From assembly GCF_000060345.1 (NCBI RefSeq), contig NC_008571.1, positions 682,001-746,000 of the forward strand: 64,000 nucleotides of DNA, read 5' to 3'. This document shows, in pieces, positions 29,842-38,509 of this stretch. Position 1 is the first letter of the stretch, and each line of letters starts with the position of its first letter. The translations under genes and the position numbers were made by a program. Under the pieces are notes generated by a model, which worked only from the letters and a program-made list of their open reading frames with translations, had not been told where the DNA came from and did no database searches. This stretch comes from Christiangramia forsetii KT0803 (lineage in GTDB: Bacteria; Bacteroidota; Bacteroidia; Flavobacteriales; Flavobacteriaceae).

Positions 29842-30597
29842 CTAATCTCTTATATAGCGGTCGTCTATTTTTGCTTGAACTGTATCTATTTTCTTGAAGT
29901 AATCTATCATGGCATTTCTAATCTTATAATCTATTCTGTAGAGATTCACGGGATTATTGAAAAAAGCCATATTATCCCCACCATTTACGAGATAGTCTGA
30001 AGTAGCAATAAAATAGGTGTTATCATCTTCTATCTCTTTTTCGTTAATAGTGGCATTTATAGTTTTGTAATTTTTGTTTGCAAGGATCTTGATTCCGCTT
30101 ACCGGATGAGCTGATTTAGCTTTTTCCAGATATTTCAACATCTCTTTTACTTTCTTACCGGTGAGTTCGGCGATTACAATTTCATTCTCAAAAGGCATTA
30201 TCTGGTAGGCCGTTCTTGAGGTCACATTTCCGGCTGGGATCGCAGCACGAATTCCGCCGTGATTAAGCAGTACCATATGAATATTTTTTCCTGTTCGTTT
30301 CTTGAATACCGGGTTCGACTGAATTAAAACCGCGTCTGCCATTAGGTTTCCAATCGCTGTGTTGAGGTCACCATCATTTTTAGATAGTAAATCAGGATTA
30401 TATGCGAGCGTTGAATCCAGTGTAGCGTTGAGGTGTTCTTTATAAGGTTTTATAAATTCTGAAAATTCAGCATCTTCTTTGAGATTTGTATCTACCGGAA
30501 TACGTTCAGTATTAATCTCTCCAACTTCTTTAGGTTCAGATTTGCAGGAGAGAATAACTGCAGAAAGTGCAATTATTAGCAATTTGGAAAATTTCAT
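29842..30597 (-). CDS. 5'-nucleotidase C-terminal-domain lipoprotein
   Basis: A 251-residue lipoprotein; the signal peptide ends in ILSC, with lipidated Cys18. The body is the 5'-nucleotidase C-terminal domain that binds the nucleoside in UshA, with signatures GNLMADAVL, LLNHGGIRAAIPAG, PFENEIV and YLVNGGDNMAFF. No phosphatase domain is attached. It is transcribed first, 3 bp ahead of the metallophosphatase, so the domain order on the mRNA is the reverse of that in a fused enzyme. Confidence 0.88.
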   Translation of the reverse strand: MKFSKLLIIALSAVILSCKSEPKEVGEINTERIPVDTNLKEDAEFSEFIKPYKEHLNATLDSTLAYNPDLLSKNDGDLNTAIGNLMADAVLIQSNPVFKKRTGKNIHMVLLNHGGIRAAIPAGNVTSRTAYQIMPFENEIVIAELTGKKVKEMLKYLEKAKSAHPVSGIKILANKNYKTINATINEKEIEDDNTYFIATSDYLVNGGDNMAFFNNPVNLYRIDYKIRNAMIDYFKKIDTVQAKIDDRYIRD

Positions 30598-30985
30598 AGT
30601 CTGGAAATATGCCGCAAATATAAAAAACTAATCTTCTTTATGTTTAAATATTGCAGTCGCAGTATGTTTACAGAAGGTCTGTAAAGAGAAATGTTTCTGC
30701 ATATCCATTTTTGTCCTCCTAGGTATTTCGTCACTCTGAATTTATTTCAGGATCACAAGTTATTATTTTGATTATGAGTGTTCAAAGATTCTGAAACATA
30801 TCAGGATAACGTCTTTTATCAATTCAGAATACTTTATAGATATACAGTAAATGTTTTACTGAAATATAAAAATGTCGAAGTGAATTACTCTTTTTAGTGT
30901 TTTTATTAACGCTAAAATGGTAATAAGTTAAGTAAATCATAATTATATGTGAATTTTTATATATTTACGGCCCCATTTCTAATTT
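30598..30985. other. 388-bp intergenic region with a hairpin repeat
   Basis: No gene is seen. A copy of the dispersed inverted-repeat element occupies 30729-30811. TATATTTA at 30960-30967 is a likely -7 box for the gene starting at 30986. Confidence 0.55.
30729..30811. repeat. Dispersed intergenic hairpin element, copy 2
   Basis: Left arm CGTCACTCTGAATTTATTTC (30729-30748, running on to 30755); right arm AGATTCTGAAACATATCAGG (30786-30805) plus ATAACG. The arms are inverse complements with several mismatches around a loop of about 30 bp. Confidence 0.65.
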
Positions 30986-31684
30986 ATGAAGCATAGCCAG
31001 TTATACCTTTTAATCTGTCTGCCTCTTATTTTTATTAACCTGTTTGCGGTATTGAATAATATCTCATGGCTCATCCATTTATCTGAAATCTTAATTTTTG
31101 TTCCACCGGTATTTGCTTTTTTCAGTAAACTCGATTTCAAAAACATTAATCTATTCGGATTTTTAGTCTTGAGTGTATTAGCAGTATTGCTGAAGTTTTT
31201 TGAAAAGGAGGCTTCTGTTTATCTTATCTCGAATCTCTTCAGTATGCTATCTTATTCTTTCCTCATACGAGAAGCTTTAAATTATACAAAAAGGGAAACT
31301 GGAAATAAGTTTATGCTGATTTTCTTTTTTCTATTAATAGGATTGAACGTTTATTTTGTGGTTCAACATATACAGGAGTTAGAAATTTATATGGCTGGAA
31401 TAATAGAATTTGGTGTTTACTCTATCTATTATATCAACCTGTTAGTCCTGGCAATTGTAGCTCTCATATATTATTTGAATTCATATTCCAGAAAATCAGT
31501 TTTCTTTATTACCCTGGTTATGGCAATCGTGGTCTCAGATATTTTAAGGGACATGGCACTGTTTTACTTTCCAGATACCAGCGTGTTGCTTATGAATAAC
31601 TTTCTTGGTATGAGTGCGGTAATTTTATCATTCCTGTTTTTTGCTACTGAAGAAAAGAAACTCAGATTAATAAATCTTGTTTAA
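30986..31684 (+). CDS. Seven-helix membrane protein of unknown function
   Basis: A 232-residue, strongly hydrophobic protein with about seven predicted helices and very short loops, ending in a charged tail (EEKKLRLINLV). The overall shape recalls YhhN-like proteins but I see no firm signature. It is preceded by a -7-like box (TATATTTA, 30960-30967) and is probably transcribed alone. Confidence 0.6.
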   Translation: MKHSQLYLLICLPLIFINLFAVLNNISWLIHLSEILIFVPPVFAFFSKLDFKNINLFGFLVLSVLAVLLKFFEKEASVYLISNLFSMLSYSFLIREALNYTKRETGNKFMLIFFFLLIGLNVYFVVQHIQELEIYMAGIIEFGVYSIYYINLLVLAIVALIYYLNSYSRKSVFFITLVMAIVVSDILRDMALFYFPDTSVLLMNNFLGMSAVILSFLFFATEEKKLRLINLV

Positions 31685-31760
31685 AATTACAACATTTAAC
31701 AAAAAGAATAAAGCTGTTAAATTCCAATATACATCTATGTTTAGTGCCGTGTAAACTTCT

Positions 31761-31789
31761 TTGTTCCTGATAGAAATTAGTTACATTTG
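31761..31789 (+). promoter_or_regulatory. Promoter of the DUF6913-dapA pair
   Basis: TTG (31761-31763), an 18-bp spacer and TACATTTG (31782-31789) form a good Bacteroidota promoter 15 bp before the ATG at 31805. Confidence 0.7.
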
Positions 31790-31804
31790 CGCCACTTAAT
31801 TTAG

Positions 31805-32320
31805 ATGATGATCTCCGGAAACTTGAAAAATATAATCTATTCGAAAAAGATTAGAAAATCTTTAGCTGAAAGTGCTTTTTCTTTTGAAGGAAATTTGGGA
31901 AAGACTGGTATCATCATCGATGCTGAAAGTTTTGCTTCTAATCAAGAGCTTACAACACTTTATAATTTTATAGGAACAAAAGAAGGATGTCCTAAAATTG
32001 TGGTTTGTGGAACTCCTGATAAAATTTCAGAAGATATAGATGCGGTAATCCTGGACCCAAAAGAAGTTTCTGTTTCGGGTAATTTCAAGGCGGAAGAAAT
32101 AAGAAGTTTTTCAAAAGAACCCTTTGATTTTTTGATCTGCTATTTCTCAAAAAAGAATAGAGTTGGATCACTTCTGGCTGCTGAGAGCCAAGTCAAATTC
32201 AAAATTGGAAATTCTCCCGATGAATATGGAATTTATGATGTTGAGGTTAAAGCAAATACTATGAATGTCTTTCAGCAGGAAGTATTGAAATATTTAAAAA
32301 TCTTAAAAAAGAATAATTGA
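31805..32320 (+). CDS. DUF6913-like cytosolic protein
   Basis: A 171-residue soluble protein. It has a Rossmann-like alternation, with [11 protein letters not shown] and later [20 protein letters not shown]. It resembles the DUF6913 proteins that I associate with dapA in flavobacteria; the function is unknown. Its TGA stop overlaps the dapA ATG by one base (TGATG), so the two are translated in a coupled way. Confidence 0.65.
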
Positions 32321-33195
32321 TGGAAGCCTTTGTTGGAACCGGAGTAGCTCTTATTACTCCATTTAAAGAGGATTTGTCTATAGATACAGAAGCCCTTAGT
32401 AATCTGGTGAAATATCAGATAGAAAATGGCATAGAATATCTTGTGGTACTGGGTACAACCGCCGAGAGTGCAACGCTTACACAAGATGAAAAAGAATTGA
32501 TAAAGAAAGTTGTAAAGGAAGCAAATGCAGGGGAGTTGCCTTTGGTTCTTGGAGTTGGAGGAAATAATACAGCCGGCGTGGTTGAAGAGCTGCAAATAGC
32601 AGATCTTGATGGTTTTGACGCTATACTTTCAGTGTCGCCATATTATAATAAACCTACACAGGAAGGTATTTATCGTCATTTTGAAGCGATTTCTAAAGCA
32701 TCTCCGTTACCTATAATTCTTTATAATGTTCCTGGTAGAACTTCTTCAAATGTGCTGCCTGAAACTATAAACAGGATCGCAAGAAATTTAAAAAATGTGA
32801 TAGGGGTAAAGGAAGCTGCCGGGGATATTGTACAGGCGATGAAAATGATTAGCCTGGTTCCGGATGATTTCAAGGTGATTTCGGGCGATGATATGATCAC
32901 TTTGCCAATGACGCTTGCCGGCGGAAAAGGCGTGATTTCGGTAATTGGCCAGGGCCTGCCAAAAGAGTTTTCTAATATGGTAAGAGCCGGCCTTGAAGGA
33001 AAAGTTTCTGAAGCTTACCAGTTACATTATAAAATAGCACCTTCCATAGAATTTATCTTTGCCGAAGGAAACCCTGCCGGAATTAAGACCTTGCTTGCTA
33101 AAAAAGGAATCATCAGCAATACTTTAAGACTTCCTCTGGTAGAAGCCACCGAAACTTTACAAAGTAAAATAAACAGCTTTGTAGATAATTTCTAA
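32320..33195 (+). CDS. dapA: 4-hydroxy-tetrahydrodipicolinate synthase
   Basis: A 291-residue class I aldolase that condenses pyruvate and aspartate semialdehyde in the lysine/diaminopimelate pathway. The Schiff-base lysine is Lys164 (GVKEAAGD), the catalytic tyrosine Tyr135 ([12 protein letters not shown]), and the TTAES motif is near residue 46. The ATG at 32320 overlaps the stop of the DUF6913 gene; an alternative TTG one codon earlier is less likely. dapF lies 18 kb away. Confidence 0.95.
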
Positions 33196-33294
33196 TTGAA
33201 AATTTTCTAAAAGTAGTATTTGATTGCAATAAACTCTTGATTACAGGGTTATTTGAGTAGTTTAGGAAAGTTTTTTTTATAGTAACAAAAAATG

Positions 33295-33302
33295 TATTTT
33301 TG
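33295..33302 (+). promoter_or_regulatory. bamD operon -7 box
   Basis: TATTTTTG is an exact TAnnTTTG box. It is followed after CCAG by an ATG at 33307, and by the likely true start at 33322, which leaves a leader of about 14 nt. Confidence 0.6.
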
Positions 33303-33321
33303 CCAGATGTTTTTACGAATC

Positions 33322-34131
33322 ATGAAAAAAGGAATTCTTGTTTTAGGTCTGCTTATGGTGACGCTATCCTGTAGTGAATATCAAAAGCTGCTTAAAAATG
33401 AAGAAACTGCTCCAAAATATACTGCGGCAGAGCAATTATATAACGAAGGCAAGGAAGAGGATAGTAATAAGAAGCTTAGAAAAGCTTTAAAATTACTGGA
33501 GCAAATTGAGCCTGAATATCGTGGTAAGCCCCAGGGAGAAAGAATTGTTTTTATACTTGCAGATACGTATTACCAGTTAGGGGATTATTTTAATGCTCCT
33601 TTTCAATTTGATAGATTTTTGCAGTTGTACCCAAAAAGCCAGAAAGCTGAAGAGGCCGGGTATAAATCTGCATCCTCATACTTTTATCGTTCACCAAAGT
33701 ATAATCTAGATCAAACCGATACACATAAGGCGATTGAAGAACTTCAGGTTTATTTAAATACATATCCGGAAGGAGAATTTAATGAAGAAGCTAATAAAAT
33801 GGCAACTGAATTGCTTGTAAAGCTTGAAAAGAAAGATTACGAGATTGCGAAGCAATATCATCATACAGAATATTACAAGGCGGCTATCGCTTCATTTAAT
33901 AACTTTATAGCAGATCATCCAGGCTCTCCGTTTAGAGAAGCTGCTTATTTTTACAGGTTTGATTCAGCATACAGACTTGCCATTAACAGTTTTGAAGTTT
34001 TAATGGAAGAACGACTGAACGAAGCCAGGGAGTTTTATAAATCGTACAAAAAATATTATCCTGAAGGGGAATACACTCCACAATTGGAAGATGCTCTATC
34101 AGAGATTGATAAAAGCTTACAGAATTTTTAA
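33322..34131 (+). CDS. bamD: Outer-membrane assembly lipoprotein BamD
   Basis: A 269-residue lipoprotein with a signal peptide ending in VTLSC (Cys17) and TPR-like helical repeats, for example LADTYYQLGDYFNAPFQFDR and AAYFYRFDSAYRLAI. It is the BamD subunit of the barrel-assembly machine that folds outer-membrane proteins. The start is set at 33322 because it begins the signal peptide and lies downstream of the promoter. It heads the run bamD-rpoZ-coaBC-porD-recN. Confidence 0.9.
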   Translation: MKKGILVLGLLMVTLSCSEYQKLLKNEETAPKYTAAEQLYNEGKEEDSNKKLRKALKLLEQIEPEYRGKPQGERIVFILADTYYQLGDYFNAPFQFDRFLQLYPKSQKAEEAGYKSASSYFYRSPKYNLDQTDTHKAIEELQVYLNTYPEGEFNEEANKMATELLVKLEKKDYEIAKQYHHTEYYKAAIASFNNFIADHPGSPFREAAYFYRFDSAYRLAINSFEVLMEERLNEAREFYKSYKKYYPEGEYTPQLEDALSEIDKSLQNF

Positions 34132-34139
34132 TTTTAGGA

Positions 34140-34472
34140 ATGATGGATTTTAAGAAAATTGATGCACCGGTAAACACTACTACTATTAACAAGAATAGAG
34201 TAGACGCTCCAACCGGAAATATTTATGAAGCGATCTCAATAGTTGCTAAGAGGGCAGGCCAGATAAATGGTGAGATAAAAAAAGAATTACTGGAGAAGCT
34301 TGATGAATTTGCTACTTACAATGATTCTCTAGATGAGATCTTTGAGAACAAGGAGCAGATCGAAGTTTCTAAATTTTACGAAAGATTGCCAAAGCCACAG
34401 TCGCTTGCAATCCAGGAGTGGTTAGAAGACAAGATCTACTACCGTAATACAAAAGAAGATATCGAAGAATAG
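34140..34472 (+). CDS. rpoZ: RNA polymerase omega subunit, Bacteroidota type
   Basis: A 110-residue protein with the omega signature GNIYEAISIVAKRAGQIN (counterpart of NRFELVLVAARRARQ), followed by a longer acidic C terminus usual in this phylum. Omega stabilises the beta' subunit. Two consecutive ATG codons (34140 and 34143) could start it. It sits 8 bp after bamD and 15 bp before coaBC. Confidence 0.85.
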   Translation: MMDFKKIDAPVNTTTINKNRVDAPTGNIYEAISIVAKRAGQINGEIKKELLEKLDEFATYNDSLDEIFENKEQIEVSKFYERLPKPQSLAIQEWLEDKIYYRNTKEDIEE

Positions 34473-34487
34473 AATCTGAATTCAAAT

Positions 34488-35696
34488 ATGTCTGTACTTA
34501 AAGGCAAGAATGTTTTATTGGGTATTACCGGTGGTATTGCCGCTTTTAAAACTGCCGCGTTAGTACGTTTATTTGTAAAAGCAGGAGCCAGCGTAAAAGT
34601 TGTTATGACGCCTGCTGCTAAAGAATTTATCACTCCGCTTACACTTTCCACACTTTCTAAGAATGAGGTTTTTTCTTCATTTACAGATGAGGAAGATGAA
34701 AATGCAAAATGGAATAATCATGTTGAACTCGGCCTTTGGGCCGAGTTCATGCTTATAGCCCCTGCTACCGCCAGTACACTTTCTAAAATGGCGTCGGGTA
34801 ATAGCGATAATTTTTTACTGGCTACGTATCTTTCTGCTAAATGTCCTGTATTCTTTGCTCCGGCAATGGATCTGGATATGTATAAGCATCCTTCCACTAA
34901 AAACAGTTTTCAGAAACTTCAGGAATATAAAAATATTATGATTCCTGCAGGAGAAGGAGAGCTTGCCAGTGGTTTGCATGGAGAAGGAAGAATGGCCGAG
35001 CCGGAAAGCATCATCCGATTTATTGAAAATTTTTATTCTGAAAATCTGCCATTAAGGGGAAAAAAGATCCTTATTACGGCCGGACCCACATACGAAGCTA
35101 TAGATCCTGTTCGTTTTATAGGAAATCATTCCAGTGGAAAAATGGGTTATGAAATAGCTGAAAGTGCAATGAAACTCGGTGCTGAAGTTACTTTAATATC
35201 CGGTCCCACTCATTTAAGTATTGATGAAAAAGGGATAAAATTGATTAGGGTGACCAGTACAAAAGAAATGTACGAGGCAGCTCATTCAAATTTTGATAAT
35301 GCTGATGTTTTTATTTCTGCTGCTGCGGTTGCCGACTATAAACCGAAAACGGTAGCAAATCAGAAGATTAAAAAGAATGCTGATTCCCTAACTTTGGAAT
35401 TGACCAAAACGGAGGATATTCTTGCAAGTTTAGGTGAAAAGAAGATAAATCAAAAGCTGGTTGGTTTTGCATTGGAGACGAACAATGAAATTGAAAACGC
35501 CAGAAAAAAGCTAAAAAAGAAGAATCTTGACTTTATTGTTTTAAATTCACTAAACGATAAGGGAGCTGGTTTTAAAAGCGATACTAATAAAATTAGTATT
35601 ATTTACCCTGATAGGCAGAAAGATTTTAAACTTAAATCTAAGAAAGAAGTTGCCGAAGATATTTTAAAGGAAATTATAGAAATACTCGATGCGTAA
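34488..35696 (+). CDS. coaBC: Bifunctional phosphopantothenoylcysteine decarboxylase/synthase
   Basis: A 402-residue enzyme for two steps of coenzyme A synthesis. The N-terminal flavoprotein half (CoaC) has LGITGGIAAFKTA, the active-site histidine in NNHVELG and the PAMDLDMY segment. The C-terminal half (CoaB) begins near ILITAGPTYEAIDPVRFIGN with NHSSGKMG. Length is normal. Its stop overlaps the porD gene by 8 bp. coaE, for the last CoA step, lies 6 kb downstream. Confidence 0.95.
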   Translation: MSVLKGKNVLLGITGGIAAFKTAALVRLFVKAGASVKVVMTPAAKEFITPLTLSTLSKNEVFSSFTDEEDENAKWNNHVELGLWAEFMLIAPATASTLSKMASGNSDNFLLATYLSAKCPVFFAPAMDLDMYKHPSTKNSFQKLQEYKNIMIPAGEGELASGLHGEGRMAEPESIIRFIENFYSENLPLRGKKILITAGPTYEAIDPVRFIGNHSSGKMGYEIAESAMKLGAEVTLISGPTHLSIDEKGIKLIRVTSTKEMYEAAHSNFDNADVFISAAAVADYKPKTVANQKIKKNADSLTLELTKTEDILASLGEKKINQKLVGFALETNNEIENARKKLKKKNLDFIVLNSLNDKGAGFKSDTNKISIIYPDRQKDFKLKSKKEVAEDILKEIIEILDA

Positions 35697-36579
35697 GCTA
35701 TTTACATTTATAATGATTTTTGCCGCATTGCAGCTAAGTACTGCACAGCAAATTAATTGTGAGATTATTGTAAATGCTGAACAGACAGGACAAACGAACC
35801 TTTCTGTTTTTAAAACCCTCGAGCGCGCTTTAAATGAGTTTGTGAATCAGACTACCTGGACAGATCAAAATTTTCAAAATCAGGAGCGTATTAGCTGTAG
35901 TATGTTTATTACCATTAATAGCTTTGAAGGAGAAAATTTTAATGGGACCATTCAGGTTCAATCTTCAAGACCTGTTTATGGCACTTCTATGATCACTCCC
36001 GTTTTTAATTTCAACGATGAACAACTTAGCTTTAGCTATAGGGAGTATCAGCCTCTTAATTATAGCCAGAATACATATACGTCTAATCTCGTTTCAGTAA
36101 TATCCTTTTATGTCTATACCATTTTAGGGATGGATGCAGATACTTTTTCTCCGGAAGGTGGAACTGAATATTATGAAGAAGCGAATAGGATAGTAACCAA
36201 TGCGCAACAAGGAAATTCCCAGGGCTGGAGAGGATCTGATGGCCAACGTTCAAGATTTAGGCTTAATACCGATCTTCTTGCCAATACGTATGCAGAATAT
36301 AGAACTACGCTTTATAAATATCACCGTTTAGGTCTTGATGTGATGCACGAAGATGTCCTGACCGGAAAAAATACGGTTCTGGAAGCATTGAATGACCTGG
36401 AAGTGATGAATAATCGGCGTAACAATTCATTGCTGTTAAGAACATTCCTGGATTCCAAGGCAGAAGAAATTTCATCGATCTATTCCGGAGGACCGCCTGT
36501 AGAAGATAGCGCAGAGCTTATAGAAACCTTAAATAACATCGCGCCAAGATATGCCAGGAACTGGAGAAATATTCAGTAG
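35689..36579 (+). CDS. porD: PorD-like protein of gliding/T9SS (DUF4835)
   Basis: A 296-residue exported protein with a cleavable signal peptide (about 1-20, ending in STAQQ) and a DUF4835 domain: NCEIIVNAEQTGQTNLSVF at the front, then RPVYGTSMITPVFNF and ISFYVYTILGMDADTFSPEG. In Porphyromonas the homologue PorD is linked to type IX secretion. This fits the T9SS cargo protein at 44637. It is locked into the coaBC-recN run by an 8-bp overlap. Confidence 0.82.
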   Translation: MRKLFTFIMIFAALQLSTAQQINCEIIVNAEQTGQTNLSVFKTLERALNEFVNQTTWTDQNFQNQERISCSMFITINSFEGENFNGTIQVQSSRPVYGTSMITPVFNFNDEQLSFSYREYQPLNYSQNTYTSNLVSVISFYVYTILGMDADTFSPEGGTEYYEEANRIVTNAQQGNSQGWRGSDGQRSRFRLNTDLLANTYAEYRTTLYKYHRLGLDVMHEDVLTGKNTVLEALNDLEVMNNRRNNSLLLRTFLDSKAEEISSIYSGGPPVEDSAELIETLNNIAPRYARNWRNIQ

Positions 36580-36588
36580 GTATTTAGG

Positions 36589-36619
36589 TTGATTTCAATT
36601 TTTTTCTCACGTATATTTA
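36589..36619 (+). promoter_or_regulatory. recN promoter
   Basis: TTG (36589-36591), a 20-bp spacer and TATATTTA (36612-36619) match the Bacteroidota consensus with one base off. The box lies 18 bp before the TTG start codon at 36638, so recN can be expressed apart from the upstream genes. Confidence 0.6.
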
Positions 36620-36637
36620 GCACAAATTTTAACCAAT

Positions 36638-38290
36638 TTGCTTACATCTCTATCCATAAAAAATTACGCACTCATTGAGGACATCAATATTGGTCTTCAG
36701 CCGGGATTTACAATTATAACAGGTGAGACCGGTGCAGGTAAATCTATAATGCTAGGTGCTTTAGGACTTCTGCTGGGAGATAGGGCCGATTTTAGTTCTA
36801 TTCGGGACACCGATAAAAAATGCGTAATTGAAGGAACTTTTGGTATTTCAAATTATAAACTGGAGAGTTTTTTTAAAAAGGAAGATCTGGATTATGAGCA
36901 GCAAAGTATTATAAGAAGGGAGATCTTACCTTCCGGAAAATCGCGAGCTTTTATTAATGATACCCCGGTTAAGATTAACGCGCTTCAAAAACTGGGAACC
37001 TATCTTATAGATATTCATAGTCAGCATGAAACCCTGAGCCTTGGAAATGCCGATTATCAGTTTAATGTGATAGATACCATTGCTAAAAATGAAGCTATTA
37101 TTCTTCAGTATCATAAAGAATTAAAAGAGTATAAGCAGCTGCTGAATCGGTTTGAAGAACTTAAAGAAGAACAGTCCCAGGCAGCGAAAGAATACGATTA
37201 CAATTTATTTTTGCTGAATGAACTTGAAGAAGCCAATTTAAAAGATGGAATGCTGGAAGAATTGGAACAGCGGTATGAAGAATTAAACAATGTAGAAGAA
37301 CTTACTGAAAATTTAAGCTCAACGATCAATTTACTGCAACAAGAAGAAATCGGTAGTCTGGAGAGTTTAAAGGCTATGAAAGCAAATTTATCCAAGATCA
37401 CTAAGTTTTCTGCCAGTTATGAAAATTTCCATGAGCGAATTCAGAGTGTGATCATAGAATTAGATGATCTTGAAGCTGAAATGACCGATGCTCTCGAAAG
37501 TCTGGAAGCTAATCCTGAAGAATTAGAAATTGTAAATCAAAAACTTCAGGTAATCTATAATTTACAGAAGAAACATAATGCTGAAAATGTTGCTGAACTT
37601 CTGGAGATCACCAGTTCACTTCAGCAAAAAGTTTCGGTCACCGAAAATGCTGAATCTGCCCTAACTGAAATTCAGTCGGTTATTAAAGAACATGAGGAGA
37701 TTCTTGGCGAAACCGCCGATAAGCTTCATCAAAATAGAGAAAAGATAATTCCTGCATTTATTGAACAAACCGAGCAGATTTTAAAAGATCTGGGTATGCC
37801 AAATGCACGATTAAATATAGAATTGGCGCAGGGAACCGAATTTCTTTCTAATGGTCGCGATAAATTGGAATGGTACCTGGCAGCCAACAAAGGAGGAAGC
37901 TTTAAAGAAATAAAAAAGGCTGCCTCAGGAGGAGAATTATCACGGATTATGCTTGCTGTAAAAAGTATACTTGCTGCTCAGAGTAATTTGCCCACGATTA
38001 TTTTTGATGAGATAGATACAGGGGTTTCCGGAGAGATTGCCAAGAAGATGGGAGAGATCCTTAATAAAATGGGGAATAATATGCAGGTAATTGCAATAAC
38101 CCACCTGCCTCAGATAGCTGGAAAAGGAGCCACTCATTTCAAGATCTTTAAAGAAGATAATGAGGTTGCTACTCAAACTAAAATTGTAAAGCTTGAAGAA
38201 AATGAGCGAATAGAAGAGTTAGCGCTTATGCTGGGCGGGAACACGAAAAGCGATTCGGCGAGGGCTCATGCGAAGGCTTTGCTTAATTAG
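36638..38290 (+). CDS. recN: DNA repair protein RecN
   Basis: A 550-residue SMC-like ATPase for double-strand break repair. Walker A is TGETGAGKSIMLGA near residue 30, the middle is a long coiled coil (about 150-370), and Walker B is IIFDEIDTGVSGEIA. The start is a TTG, reading MLTSLSIKNYALIED, the conserved N terminus; no ATG is available there. The heptamer array starts at the base after the stop codon. Confidence 0.95.
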   Translation: MLTSLSIKNYALIEDINIGLQPGFTIITGETGAGKSIMLGALGLLLGDRADFSSIRDTDKKCVIEGTFGISNYKLESFFKKEDLDYEQQSIIRREILPSGKSRAFINDTPVKINALQKLGTYLIDIHSQHETLSLGNADYQFNVIDTIAKNEAIILQYHKELKEYKQLLNRFEELKEEQSQAAKEYDYNLFLLNELEEANLKDGMLEELEQRYEELNNVEELTENLSSTINLLQQEEIGSLESLKAMKANLSKITKFSASYENFHERIQSVIIELDDLEAEMTDALESLEANPEELEIVNQKLQVIYNLQKKHNAENVAELLEITSSLQQKVSVTENAESALTEIQSVIKEHEEILGETADKLHQNREKIIPAFIEQTEQILKDLGMPNARLNIELAQGTEFLSNGRDKLEWYLAANKGGSFKEIKKAASGGELSRIMLAVKSILAAQSNLPTIIFDEIDTGVSGEIAKKMGEILNKMGNNMQVIAITHLPQIAGKGATHFKIFKEDNEVATQTKIVKLEENERIEELALMLGGNTKSDSARAHAKALLN

Positions 38291-38346
38291 TGAGAAGTGA
38301 GAAGTGAGAAGTGAGAAGTGAGAAGTGAGAAGTGAGAAGTGAGAAG
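38291..38346. repeat. Tandem array of eight TGAGAAG heptamers
   Basis: Eight perfect head-to-tail copies of TGAGAAG (56 bp) begin directly after the recN TAG. No variant copies are seen, which points to recent expansion or active length change. Confidence 0.95.
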
Positions 38347-38388
38347 TTTTAAAGAAAACTTTCTAATTTACGATTTAAATTTTATTTT

Positions 38389-38447
38389 CTGAATACTGAA
38401 TACTGAATACTGAATACTGAATACTGAATACTGAATACTGAATACTG
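38389..38447. repeat. Tandem array of eight CTGAATA heptamers
   Basis: Eight perfect copies of CTGAATA (38389-38444) plus a partial CTG. It has the same unit length and copy number as the preceding array but a different sequence. It ends about 25 bp before the candidate fabI -7 box. Confidence 0.95.
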
Positions 38448-38471
38448 CCAACTGAATTCCAACAACTTTAT

Positions 38472-38479
38472 TATATTTA
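38472..38479 (+). promoter_or_regulatory. Candidate fabI -7 box
   Basis: TATATTTA differs from TAnnTTTG in the last base and lies 31 bp before the fabI ATG. The -33 region would fall at the edge of the CTGAATA array. Confidence 0.45.
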
Positions 38480-38509
38480 CAAGCTTAACAACCACAAAAT
38501 ATAAATTAC

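Noticed and set aside
28924-30597. Frameshifted single 5'-nucleotidase gene
   Set aside because: The domains are in the reverse order to a fused enzyme and each has its own export signal, so they are two genes, not one broken gene.
38291-38447. CRISPR array
   Set aside because: The repeats are 7-bp units with no spacers between them; they are simple tandem repeats.
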